Shown one piece after another: positions 37,301 through 50,100 of a DNA stretch of 64,000 bases. The position numbers and the translations under genes are program-made. Position 1 is the first letter of the stretch. Each line of letters begins with the position of its first letter. Under the pieces are notes generated by a model. The model searched no databases. It was not told where the DNA came from and saw only the letters and a program-made list of their open reading frames with translations. Source of the DNA: Plazaster borealis (taxonomy: Eukaryota > Echinodermata > Asteroidea > Forcipulatida > Labidiasteridae). The DNA lies in assembly GCA_021014325.1 (NCBI GenBank), contig CM037472.1, positions 36,852,234 to 36,916,233 of the forward strand, given 5' to 3'.

Positions 37301-40300
37301 AGCCCGGTTCATACTTCCTGCGAATGCGAATGCGAAGCTCAACTCCTGCGAATTGTTTGTTGCGCATTTGTGATGTCAACATTCGTATCGCAGGAGGTAT
37401 GAACCAGGCTTAAGTCGTAGCCAAGAAAGCCTACAGCCTCAGCCATAGCCAAGAAAGCCTACAGCCTAAGCCATAGCCAAAGAAAGCCTACAGCCTCAGC
37501 CGCAAGCCAAAAAAGCCTACAGCCTAAGCCGCAGCCAAAGGAGTTTCCTTCTGACCTATAACCTTACCTTCTACATTGCAATTGGCTCCGGAATAACCCG
37601 ATTTGCAGATGCATTGGTAGGAGCTCCCACTAGATTGGCACGTTGCTTCATTCTTACACGGGTTTCCAGCGCAGGGATCAGCTGATGACAGAAAAAGAGA
37701 AACTTCAGACTAAATTTCAGAAGAGACCAATCCATTGCGGATGTCCTGCACTGGTCAGTATTTTCCACCATGGTACTTGGATCCAAATACGTAAAGCATC
37801 CTTGTTGTTATGCCAATGATGTTGACACAAGTTCAAGACCCCACATTGATGCCGGACAAAAACCTGCCCTCTGCGCGTACATCAGCCTAAAAGCGTTCCA
37901 GTACTGGCAGCAAACATTTGTACAGGACGTTTGAAATTGACTTAAAGGGAAGGTATTCACTCTTAAAATTAATGGCAATAAAAACCTACTCGGTTAGAAG
38001 TACAGCAGCTTTCAATAGTATAAAGCATTTTGAGAATCACTTCACTTCAAAGTAATGTGGTTATGGAAAAAGATATCAGTCTTTATCCCCAAAAATTTGA
38101 ATCTGAGAAACATAACTGTCAGATACGTTTCTCAGATTGTGTATTCCGATTAGAGATTATTTTTCCTGCGTGGACATAACCGCTCTGGATTTTCGGCGAT
38201 ATCTCAAAAAACGTGACCTTTTGAAATGAAATGTTCACAGGTTAGTTTGATTGTATATCTACATTTATATATAGGATTAAAACAATCGAACGGTTCCAAA
38301 AACCAAAGGTATACTTTCCCTTTAAAATGGATTGGTATTTAGAAGAAAATAATTGGTTTAGCCAAATAGAAGCATTGAGAAGATGTCAATCACCAAACCA
38401 TTCGCAAATATTTGTATGTGCTAAGAGGACAGCCAATTCCATCCTGCTTTCAGTGTCTTATTCCCCGAATCAAGATGCAAGCTCTGGCCCCTCAAGATCA
38501 CAGTTGGAACGGGCAAAGTTTTGTTTTCCTCCTTCACCTAAACTTCTCGGATTAAGAACTCACTCCGCGGCAGCAAGGTTAATAACAAGAAGTCCCCTTG
38601 ATCCACTAGGCGAAAGAAGTAGTCCCGACCTATTTCCTACCCCAGTAGTAGTTAACAAGCAGGACAGTTCTTTTCAGAACTAAAGTAGTCTCCCAAATTT
38701 CAAAATCTACTCCGCGGCAGTAAATAAATAGCAAGACAAGTTCTCACAGAACAAAATCTACACACAGCAAAGTAGATATACACATGGTGTTATCGCAAAC
38801 CGAATTATACATTCTCCGATCTCTCAAGAATAAAGACTCACCAACACAGTAATCACCATAGAAACTATCGGGACACATACAGAAGAATCTATCACTGGAC
38901 TGACTCCTGAAACAAGTCCCATTATTCTGACAGGGGTTGGACATGCAAGGATCTAAGAAGGAAAAAAAACCACACCAAAAATGAAACAACATCCTAAGAT
39001 TTGAAGCCACTTTTTACATCCTTTGCTTTTGTATAAGGCCACTTAACAAAAAAATTGTTGATCGTCCCCGCCCGACCCTACAAAACCCCGACCCCAATTT
39101 TTGTTCTTCATAAAAACGGTCTTTTCAATTATCTTTCTATCTGATATTTTTTCAAAATCTATAGTTTGGAAAAGATGTTTGAAGAAAGGTTATTCATGTT
39201 GGCAAAAACAAGAACAATTCTTCAAATATGTACTAAAGCTACAATGTGTTTTAGTTTTTTGAAAATGTTTACAGAAAATGTCATCTAGGAGTTGTATGGG
39301 TTTAACAAAACAATTACAAACATCAAAATCACACAAACCCTCTGTTTTATAGTGATTGTGATGACTTCTTTATTCTTTATTTCATATTTTGCCATGTCAA
39401 AAAAAAAGTTTACATGCCCTCCCACCCCCACTTCCCCCCCATAAAGGACAATCAACAATTTGTTTTTATGTTGCCTAATGTGTATTTCATATTCAAAGGC
39501 AGGGTACACTTATGGTAATTGTCAAAGACAAGTATCCTCACTTTGTGTATCCCAATAAAATGCATAACAAACAAAAACTGTGAAAATTTGGGCTCAATTG
39601 GTCATCGAAGTTGCAAGAAAATAAGGAAAGAAAAAACCACCCTTGTTGAATAGAATTCTGTGCTTTCACATGCCTGAGAAAAAGGCTTCATTTGTCAGTG
39701 CAAAAAAAAGTTGAAGCTGCCTAGAGCACAAAACTTTCTACAGTGATTTCCACTTTTCAACGGCAATGAAAAAAGGAAGAACAAAAAGGAAAAATCGGCT
39801 GATCACCTGCATGCTTGTTCGAAATTTCTGTCTCTGTCTTTTTCAGGAAAGCTTGCACATTTTTGAAATTTTTGAAACTATTCTATTGAAAAAAGACAAA
39901 TCGTAGCCCAAAAATTTGATGAATTTTCACAAATTGATTAAAAAAATGTACATTAAGGGGTTAAACATTAACATTAGAAATGAGAACTTGTTTATTTTTG
40001 TCTTTCTATTTTTTGTCTTTACGTACCGATGAGTTCCGATTCGCAGTTTTGAAAAAAGACAAATCCTAGCCCCAAAATATGATGTGTTTTCACAAAATGA
40101 TTAAAAAAAATTACATAAAGAGGCTAAACATTAACATTAGAAATGAGTACTTGTTTACTTTTGTCTTTCTATTTTTTGTCTTTATGTACCGATGAGTACC
40201 GATGAGTTCCGATTTACGTACCGATGAGTTCCGATTCGCAGTTTTGAAAAAAGACAAATCCTAGCCCAAAAATTTGATGTGTTTTCACAAAATGATTTTA

Positions 40301-41113
40301 AAAAATTACATAAAGAGGCTAAACATTAACATTAGAAATGAGTACTTGTTTATTTTTGTCTTTCTATTTTCTGTCTTAACGTACCGATGAGTTCCGATTC
40401 GCAGTTTTGAAAAAAGACAAATCCTAGCCCAAAAATTTGATGTGTTTATAAAGAGGCTAAACATTAACATTAGAAATGAGTACTTGTTTATTTGTGTCTT
40501 TCTATTTTAGTCTTTACGTACCGATGAGTTCCGATTCGCAGTTTGTTCCAGTCCACCTGTCCAGGCAGCGGCAGTTATAGTTGAGCATCTGGCTGGTAGG
40601 ATCGGCCCCGTATAAAGGCTGACTAAATGACTCTGGTACATCGAAGCAGTGTCCACCATTCAAGCAGGGATTACTGACGCAGGCTCCTGTCAATAGAAGC
40701 ACAAGGGTTGTATTTCAGACCATTCAATTTATGAGGGATCTACTTCTGTAAAACCTCAACACCAAGAAATGTATCTGAAAACTTATTGAGAAATGACTTA
40801 TTTTTGGGAAACTTGGTGCAAGTATTAATCTTTAACCAATTAGAGTTTAGGTCAAAAATCTAAACTTTTGGAGTGTTTTTTTTGTTGTTGTTTTTTTTTG
40901 GGGGGGGGGTCTGGGTTTTTTTTGGTTTTTTGGGGGGGGGGGTGCTCTAAATCACCAATATTATTTCAAATCTTCCATGCAGTTTGAAAACATTTAGAGT
41001 ATTGATATTTGATATTTTATTGAAACCAACACATATCGTAGCCCACAGGCCAAATTGGATGTGTTCTTAGAGTACAAAAATTATGATGATTATTATTACT
41101 ATTATTAGGCTAC

Positions 41114-41158
<45 letters not shown>

Positions 41159-44100
41159 TATTATTATACAAATTATTAATATTAAACAATGAGTAGGACT
41201 TACTTTGAACCCCACAAGTAGTTCCTAGAAACTGACTGGTGCAGAGGCAGTAGAACTCCCAGGTATCTCCTGTTACTGGGATGGCATTGCAGACTCCAGA
41301 GTTGAGACAAGGATTGGGACTGCACGGATCTGTGGAGAATCAGAGAAATTAAATGAATGGGTTCATCAAGGCTTATCTTCTGCTAATAGGCAGAAAATGG
41401 TGCTGACTAAATTTGCCAGGTCAAGGGTAGTATACATTGTTATCTGATTTGGCCAAGCAGGATATGTTTGTGCTTAGAAAATTAGTGTGCTTAGCAAATT
41501 AGTGTGCTTAGCAAATTAGTGTGCTTAGCAATTGTTCATGGGGCCTCTATCCTTCCTCATAACCCTTGATCTAAGGCACAGTATGTGACAATTATACACA
41601 AATGTTAAGCAGAATCTGGTGCTTTAGAAGAAAACAATCTGCTTAGGAAAAATTAGCAGGGAACCAGACACAAACTATGTAACATGGTATTTTGGCTGGT
41701 AACCTGTTTCTGCCTAGCAAGATTTTGCTGTGCTAAGCATTTTTTGGGGCTTCTCAGTAGCTTTGAGAAATATCTGGCTCTATCAAAACACTGTATGGTT
41801 AAACTCAAACTACAAGGATTCTGTCTGGGAAAAAAAGCCTTTTTGGTCATTGATATACTGTACTTCTAGTTGAGTATTTCGGTATAGAAGAAACATTGGG
41901 GGCGCTATTTTACCTGGTGTATCACAATTCTGTCCAACGTACTCATCCGGGCAGTTGCAAATGTAGCCGTCTCCTAGAATGGTCGGTAAGCAAGAACCGC
42001 TATTCTGGCAAGGTGTGGAGGTGCATGGATCTACAAGGGAAAGATTACCAAATATTCAATACCGCAAACAGCTGTGGGAATTATTTACACCGAGTGCTAT
42101 TGTGTCCATATTTGCAATTTCATATTTGTAAATAATCCAACAATCCAAAAATGGACATCAAGGAGAAAAAAAGTTATCAAACACTACAATAATGTTTTCT
42201 TAAAGGTATCGTACACGTTTGGTAATGACTCAAAACAAATATCAGCATAAAAACTTACTTGGTAACAAGCAACGGAGAGCTGCTGATAGTATAAAACATT
42301 GTAGGAAACGACTCACTCTGAAGTAACATAGTTTTTGAGAAAGAGGTAATTTCTCACTAAAATAAAAGATTCCTTTCTGAAAGCACACCAATTTGTACAA
42401 CAAGGTTGTTTTTTCTTTCATCATTTTCTTGCAACTTCGATGACCAATTGAGCCCAAATTTTCACAGGCTTGTTATTTTATGCATATGTTGGGATACACC
42501 AAGTGAGAACACTGGTCTTTGACAATTTCCAAACGTGTTTAGTGCCTTTAAGTGGAATTCAGATTTATTGCCAAACAAATATGTAATAAATTAACTACAG
42601 ACAAACGACTTTTCCATTTTTGTTGTTTTCTCTCACGTTTAGGTTCTGAAGTGATATCAAAGACATAAGCCTGTGATTTCCTTACCTGCATGTGGTGGAA
42701 TGGTACACGTTTCTCCAGTGTACTGGTCTCGACACAGGCAGATAAAGTTACCGGGATTGTAGACCTCTTCTACGCACGTTCCTCCGTTCTCGCATGGTGA
42801 TGATACACAAGGACCTGAATCAAAATAATAATAATAATAATAATACGCAGTTCTTATATAGCGCTTTATACTCCCGATGGGTGTCTCAAAGCGCTCAGTA
42901 TTTTTCCTACAAGGTAAGTGGAGTTACATGTTGAAGTATGAGACCTTTTCCTGTGCATAGCACCATGTAATGGTTTACAAGGTGTTGTGGTGCAATATGC
43001 AGCCAATCAAACCAGGAACACCGGGGCGAACCCCTTCTCTTTGCGACAAGTGCACTGGGTTCTTTTACGTGCATTACACAACACACGGGACCTACGGCTT
43101 AACGTCCCATCCGAAGGACGAAGCATGTGGTTAGGTGTCTTGCTTAAGGAAAAAAGTGTCACGACTGGGATTCGAACCCACACTCTGCTGATCAGAAACA
43201 CCAGAGCTTGAGTTTGGTGTTCTTATCTTATCTCTCAGCCACGAGACGCAAGGACCATTAGAAACAGCCGTCCAACTTTCTCGAAATAGAGCAGGCCTGT
43301 TACTTTATTCTTGTGAGAGCAAGACAGTTTTTTTAAAAATTAACATCATTTAGCCTTCCAGAAAAACTCTGCTAGAGTCTAAATGTCAGGCCACTAAAAC
43401 TATATTTTTTGCGTTTATACCATAGGTCCTTTTGGTTGGTAAGCAGTTTGCAACAGCTAATTCTATTTTCTAAAATTAACATCAATGATAGTGTGGAGAG
43501 TACTTTGGCTATAAAGTTGGTTATAAAACAAAATAAGATATTGATATATGTTCTGTTTGCAAAGAACCCCAAGTTCAGTCCATTTAAAGGTATCGTACAC
43601 GTTTGGTTAATGACTCAAAACAAATATTAGCATAAAAACTTACTTGGTAATAAGCAACGGAGAGCTGCTGATAATATAAAACATTGTAGGAAACGACTCA
43701 CTCTGAAGTAACATAGTTTTTGAGAAAGAGGTAATTTCTCACTAAAATAATAAAAACTTCTTGCAAGAAGTTTTTATTCCTATCTGAAAGCACACAAATT
43801 TGTACAACAAGGGTGTTTTTTCTTTCATCATTTTCTTGCAACTTCGATGACCAATTGAGCCCAAATTTTCACAGGCTTGTTATTTTATGCATATGTTGGG
43901 ATACACCAAGTGAGAACTCTGGTCTTTGACAATTTCCAAAAGTGTTCAGTCCATTTAATACTACACAGTTTCAGAGTGTGTGTGTGTTGATGGCTTGGAG
44001 GGGCAAAGAAAATCTTCGGTCCCCTGTAGTGCCCCCTCTTTGGGCAACATTGAAAACCAAATTTGACTAGCTAGCTTAATCCCTTTGTACCTACCTACAA

Positions 44101-47100
44101 CTTCACATCTGCGTCCAGTATATCCCTCAAGACAAACACATTGGTAGTTACCGTCTCCAACGTTGCTACAAAATGCTCCATTCATGCAGGGGTTACTGGT
44201 ACAGGCCAGAGGTACTTAAGGGGGGAATAAATATTATGACTAGGTGTCAAATGTTGCATTTCAAAAAAGATGAAGCAGACAGAAAAATGACAATGATTAT
44301 TTAGAAGTATATGATTTGCAAATAATATATTTAAGATATTTTAATTTGCAAATACAATATGAAAACCTCAGCTGGTGACACACACTAAAGACTGTTTATG
44401 CAGAGTTCAAGAATAACAAACAAAAGAATTGTGTATTTTTTCATTTTCGCCTTTCTTTGAAAATGCATCTTGCAATCAGGGAGATTTTGTACAACAATCA
44501 GGGAGATTTTGTACAACAATCAGGGAGATATTTAGAATTACAATCAACATAACAGGGAAAAAGTTTCCACAATCAGGGATATTTTCTAATTTGTTCATCA
44601 GAAACATTGAAAGATTGGTTTATTTTCAGGAAACTTTCTGAAGAATCAGGGAGGAGTTGGCAGCTCCGGTAGTAGCTCTGAGAAGAACCGGAGGTTTGAC
44701 AACCACTACTACTACTCAAAAGAGATTTTATAGGGAAAAATATTTCAACAATCAGGGAGCTTTTCAAATTTGTTCATCAGAAACATTGAAAGATTGGTTT
44801 ATTTTCAGGAAACTTTCTGAAGAATCAAGGAGAGTTGGCAGCTCCGGTAGTGGTTCTAAGAAGAACCGGAGGTTTGACAACCACCACTACTCAAAAGAGA
44901 TTTTATGCACATGGTGTCACCGCAAACCTCACTTGATTGTACTCAGCCCACCATGCAAAGGTTCACATCCAGCTAGTTACCTTGTTGCTCACACTGCATA
45001 CCAGTGTGGGTGGTCGGGCAGAAACAGGAAAAACCACCGGGTGCAAACGGAGACGGGATGCACGTTCCATTATTAAGGCACGCTCCTAAGACACATGCCC
45101 CTTCACCTGTTGAAAAAAAGGCAACGGGGGGCACTTTGGATGAAAAAAGCAAATTAAAGATGCACATTGCTGCTCTTCAAAGAAGAGGCATTTTGTTACT
45201 GGAATTAAATAATGGTGTCAAATTAGCCCATTTTATCGCGTTACGATAAAATGCTTTATACTCAGGGAAAATGCGTGTTCCCTGTCATGTTCGCACACAT
45301 GTACTTTGGGGATAAATGTTTTATAACCTAGGTGGCGTCATCTTTGCGCGGGGAAGATGTTCGCTGCTAGATAATCGTTCTATACCGCTTGAGTGATAAA
45401 ACAAAACACATTATTTGCCACAGGCACAGGGGGCCACCTGTCCAACTGGTCACAAGCATGGGCACCCTATTGTCAACGAAGAGGGTTCCTTCCCGGGAAC
45501 GTTACCACCCACAGCTCTGGTCCAAGGTAAGTGAGAAATATCATCTGGAAGAGACTCACCAGTGTCGACTATTTCACAACGAACTCCGACATATCCATTG
45601 GAACACTGACACAGTATCATGTCAATGGACGGATCCGATGGTTTTGTACAAACTCCATTGTTCAGACACGGATTAATGGCGCACGGATCTAAATTAGTCC
45701 ACAAAAAAAAGGAAAACATTCAATTATTTTGTTTTTATAGTAATTTTGTACTTGTAATGTTTTAGCGCCATGAGCACTTTTGTGGATTTGTGCGGTTTTA
45801 AAAATTGTCATAATTATTATTTATAAGCAGTTGAAAACATTGGAAATTTGACACATGATTGATTGACTGAATGATCAATTGATTGATTGATTGATCAATT
45901 GATTGATTGTTACTTATACTACAATGCAGGCCTGATTATTATTGTTTATGTTTTCATTTTAATGCAAGTTCGCCCCAATTGAGGCTAAAAAGCCACTCTT
46001 GGTAAGGGGCTACAAGAAGAAAACACCTAAGATGGAAAACAAAAATCAGGGGAGCTGAAGGTAGGAATTGATATTCCCTCTTAAAACAGTCTAGATTGTA
46101 GGATGGATACTTCAAGGAGGTATTAGAGACAATTGCCTTGATGCCCCCCCCCCCCCTCTGGTCACTGCCTTGGTGGTCCTTAAAATGTTCCAGTACAAAT
46201 ATAAGTTTCCCTCATTGAGGTGCCCTTCATTAAAGAAAAACTGCCTTGCCTTAACAAAAACGAAATATAAGGTCTGACAATGTTTCCATATGATGCACAA
46301 GACCTGATGCACAAGGTACGAGTCAACTTCAGAAAAATGAATACTTCCAAAAACAAACTTTAGGAAAAATAAGACTAACATACCAAAACAAAAACAAGGG
46401 AGAAATAAATGTACATATTATTTTTTTCACATGTCAACTTTTTCCAATTTGGGAATGAAGTTTCTTTCAATTTTGTTTTATGGAGTTTTGCCAAGCACAA
46501 GGCTTTAATGCCAAACAAGAGCTTGGGGTATAAAAGGTAGAAATTAAGACAAATATAATCTTACGGAGCTTGAGGGAGAAAGTGTGATTCCCAAACCGAA
46601 AAAATCTGAGAAGATGAGAAAAAACAACCAAGAACACGTAGCTTACTTGATGTTTCACAAAGGTGACCCTCGAAACTTTGACTGCAAGAACAGAAAAAGG
46701 CTGTTCGGTTTTGACTGGAGGTGTAGCAAGTCCCTCCGTTCAGGCAGGGATTGTTTGAAGTGCAAATATCTGAAGAAGGAATCAAGATTTTTCACACACA
46801 AAATTTACATTGACTTTAAAGGCATCGCACACGTTTGGTAATTGGAGCCTATTGTTTGTTTCAATCCTATATAGTTGTAGGTATATACCATAAAACTAAC
46901 CTGTGAAAATTTCATTTCAAAAGTGGTAGCGTTTTTGAGATATTGCCAAAAATCTGGAGCGGTTATGTCCACGCGGGAGAAATAATCTGCATTGGAATAC
47001 ACACTTTGAGAGTAACGCTTCTCAATATTCAACATATTTTTGGGATAAAAAGTGATATATTTTTCCATAATCGCAGTCCTTTCAAAGTAAAAAGTCTCTA

Positions 47101-50100
47101 AAAATGCACTATACTATCCAAAGCTGCTGTAATTCTTACCAAGTAAGTTTTTATTGCCATTACCAAACGTGTACGATGCCTTTAAAGGGAGGGTTAAACC
47201 TTTGGTAATTACTCAAAACTTCACGACCATAACAACTAAAATGGTAAGAAGCACTGCAGCTGTTGATAATATTTAACAGTTTGAGAAATGATTCCCTTAT
47301 AAGGAATGTGGTTTTAGAGAAAGGGATTAATGTATTAAAGGATTGAAAACAATTTCAATTTGAGAAACGTTTCATGCATGAAACGTTTTTCTGTGCAGAT
47401 TGTGTATTCCAATTACGGACTATTCTTCCTGCGCGGTCATAGCCGCTATAGATTTTTGCCGATACCTCAAAAACGCTGCCACATTTTGAAATGAAATTTT
47501 CACAGGTCAGTTTTATTGTATATATCTACATCTATATAGAATTAAAACAATCAAACAGTTCCAAAAACTAAAGGTATACTTTGCTTTTAAATAAACGCTT
47601 TTTTTAAATAGAACTATGACTCTGATTTCTATCGTTCCAGGTTTACCGCTAAGTTTTGTGTTCAGCAGATAATTATGTTATATGAGGGGTTTTTTCTGTA
47701 GAGCAGCTCCTTGAAATATAGCTGTGGTGTATTCAATCATTACCATTCAAGGTTCAAGGTTCAAGGTTCATTTTATTTCTTCAGTATCAAAAAGAAAAAG
47801 GCAATATCAATCAATCCAAAGAAATCATTACAAAATGCAAAGTAAATGTTTCACAACATAGGTTTGAAAAACTAGATGCAAAACAAATTGACACTGCAGA
47901 GGGATCCATTTAAGAAGCAAAGCTTGTAGGCAATGGTCCCTTATGACATGCATATGCATTGAGATTAAAAAGTAATTTTAAGTGAACCTTGGAGGACAGT
48001 GGTCGAGTTGAGCCACCAATGAACAAAATATAACAGCAGGTCTCAATGCACATTCATGTTTACAAAGGATAATCAGCAAACACTAAAAACAAACCCTTAA
48101 AGGCACTGAACACGTTTGGTAATTGTTAAAGACCAGTGTTCTCACTTGGTGTATCCCAACATATGCATAAAATAACAAGCCTGTGAAAATTTGGGCTCAA
48201 TTGGTCATCGAAGTTGCAAGAAAATGATGAAAGAAAAAACACCCTTCTTGTACAAATTTGTGTACTTTCAGATAGGAATAAAAACTTCTTGCAAGAAGTT
48301 TTTATTATTTTAGTGAGAAATTACCACTTTCTCAAAAACTACGTTACTTCAGAGGGAGCCGTTTCCTACAATGTTTTATACTATCAACAGCTCTCCACTG
48401 CTTGTTACCAAGTAAGTTTTTATGCTAATATTTGTTTTGAGTCATTACCAAACGTGTACGATACCTTTAAATAAAGTCTAAAAGAGCTTCCTTACCATGA
48501 ACATTTTCACAGTTAGGGCCGTAAGTCTCTTCAGTACATAAACACATTGTGGCAGTGGAATCATCAGCAACTGGCACACATAGGCCACCATTTTGGCAAT
48601 CCACGTTGAAGCAACTATTCACTGTGAACAAAGAGAAACAGAAAACAAAGACCTGACATGAGTATCAATTCCTTCATAGGTTATTGTGGCGTGTCGTGGC
48701 CGAGCGGATAAGAACACCGAACTCAAGCTCTGGTGTTTCTGATCAGCAGAGTGTTGGTTCGAATCCCAGTCGTGACACTTGTGTCCTTAAGCAAGACACT
48801 TAACCACATGCTTCATCCTTCGGATGGGACGTTAAGCCGTAGGTCCCGTGTGTTGTGTAATGCACATAAAAGAACCCAGTGCACTTATTGTAAACAGAAG
48901 GAGTTTGCACCGGTGTTCCTGGTTTGATTGGCTGCAATATTGCGCCACAGCACCTTCAACACCTAACTCCACTTACCTTGTAGGAAAAAATACTGAGCGC
49001 TTTGAGACACCCATCGGGAGTATAAAGCGCTATATAAGAACTGCGTAATATTATTATTATTATTTCATCTATTCTTTGTCTCACCCACCTTGACAGGGCT
49101 CAAAATTTACACTGGACCGCAGGATCATGGCCAGTGACTTTATCATCGGGCCATTACACTCACAACTGGACGAGTCCGGCGATTTTTGTTCAAATGTTGA
49201 CTTTCAGTCTGATAAATATCTTTCAATTCTGTTGAGTGACTAAAGAATACTTCTTTCCCATAATACAAATGAGATCAATCTTCTCTTTAGTGTTTGTTCA
49301 AATTCAAACAGTTCAAATGTTAAACTGTGGCCAGGCATATTTTTTTTGTCTCATTGGAAATTCTGGTCTTGTAAAATAATTCTGGTCTTGCAAAAAAAGT
49401 TTTGTAAAAAAAGTAAGAGCCTTGACTTGACTTCTGAACCCCCCCCCCCCAAAAAAAAAACGAAAAAAAAACTTAACATCGGCCATGACATCAATGTGAT
49501 GTGATGTCTTAAAGGTATTGTACACTTCTGGTAACAGCTCAAAATCAGTGTCCACATTTTGTGTGATTCAACATATGCATGAACAAACAAACCTGTGAAA
49601 GTTTGAGCTCAATTGGTCATCGAGATCACGAGAAAATAGTGAAAAGAGACCTTATGTGTTTTCTGTTTTTTCAAAATATCGAGCGTGATAAAAACTTGTT
49701 TTACTCATTTCTCAGAAACGATAGCATTTTAGGCAGAAATATTTTAAGGAACCCTTTCAAACATTACTTACTTCAAATCATGTAAGTTGTGTGTGAATCT
49801 GTGAACATTTGTGTTTTTCGATCTTACCAATAGTGTACAGGGCCTTTAAACATTCTGTATGTTAAGAAATACTTACCTTATACGCCCTAATTAGGTGTTA
49901 TTTGAAAGCTCTCACTCTCATTTATTTGATGAGCAAATAAACCCAGGGTTGAGTTTGCAGGAAGTACCTGGTTTTGGCACGGAGCATTACATACATTTTT
50001 CGTGGCGTGTCGTGGCCGAGTGTGGGTTCGAATCCCGGTCGTGACACTTGTTCCCTTGAGCAAGGCACTTTACCATAATTGCTTCGTAAAAGTTGGGAAG

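Noticed and set aside
38327..38683. 118-codon plus-strand frame in the intron between exons 16 and 17
   Set aside because: No recognisable domain, no splice signals and low-complexity surroundings next to a transposon end.
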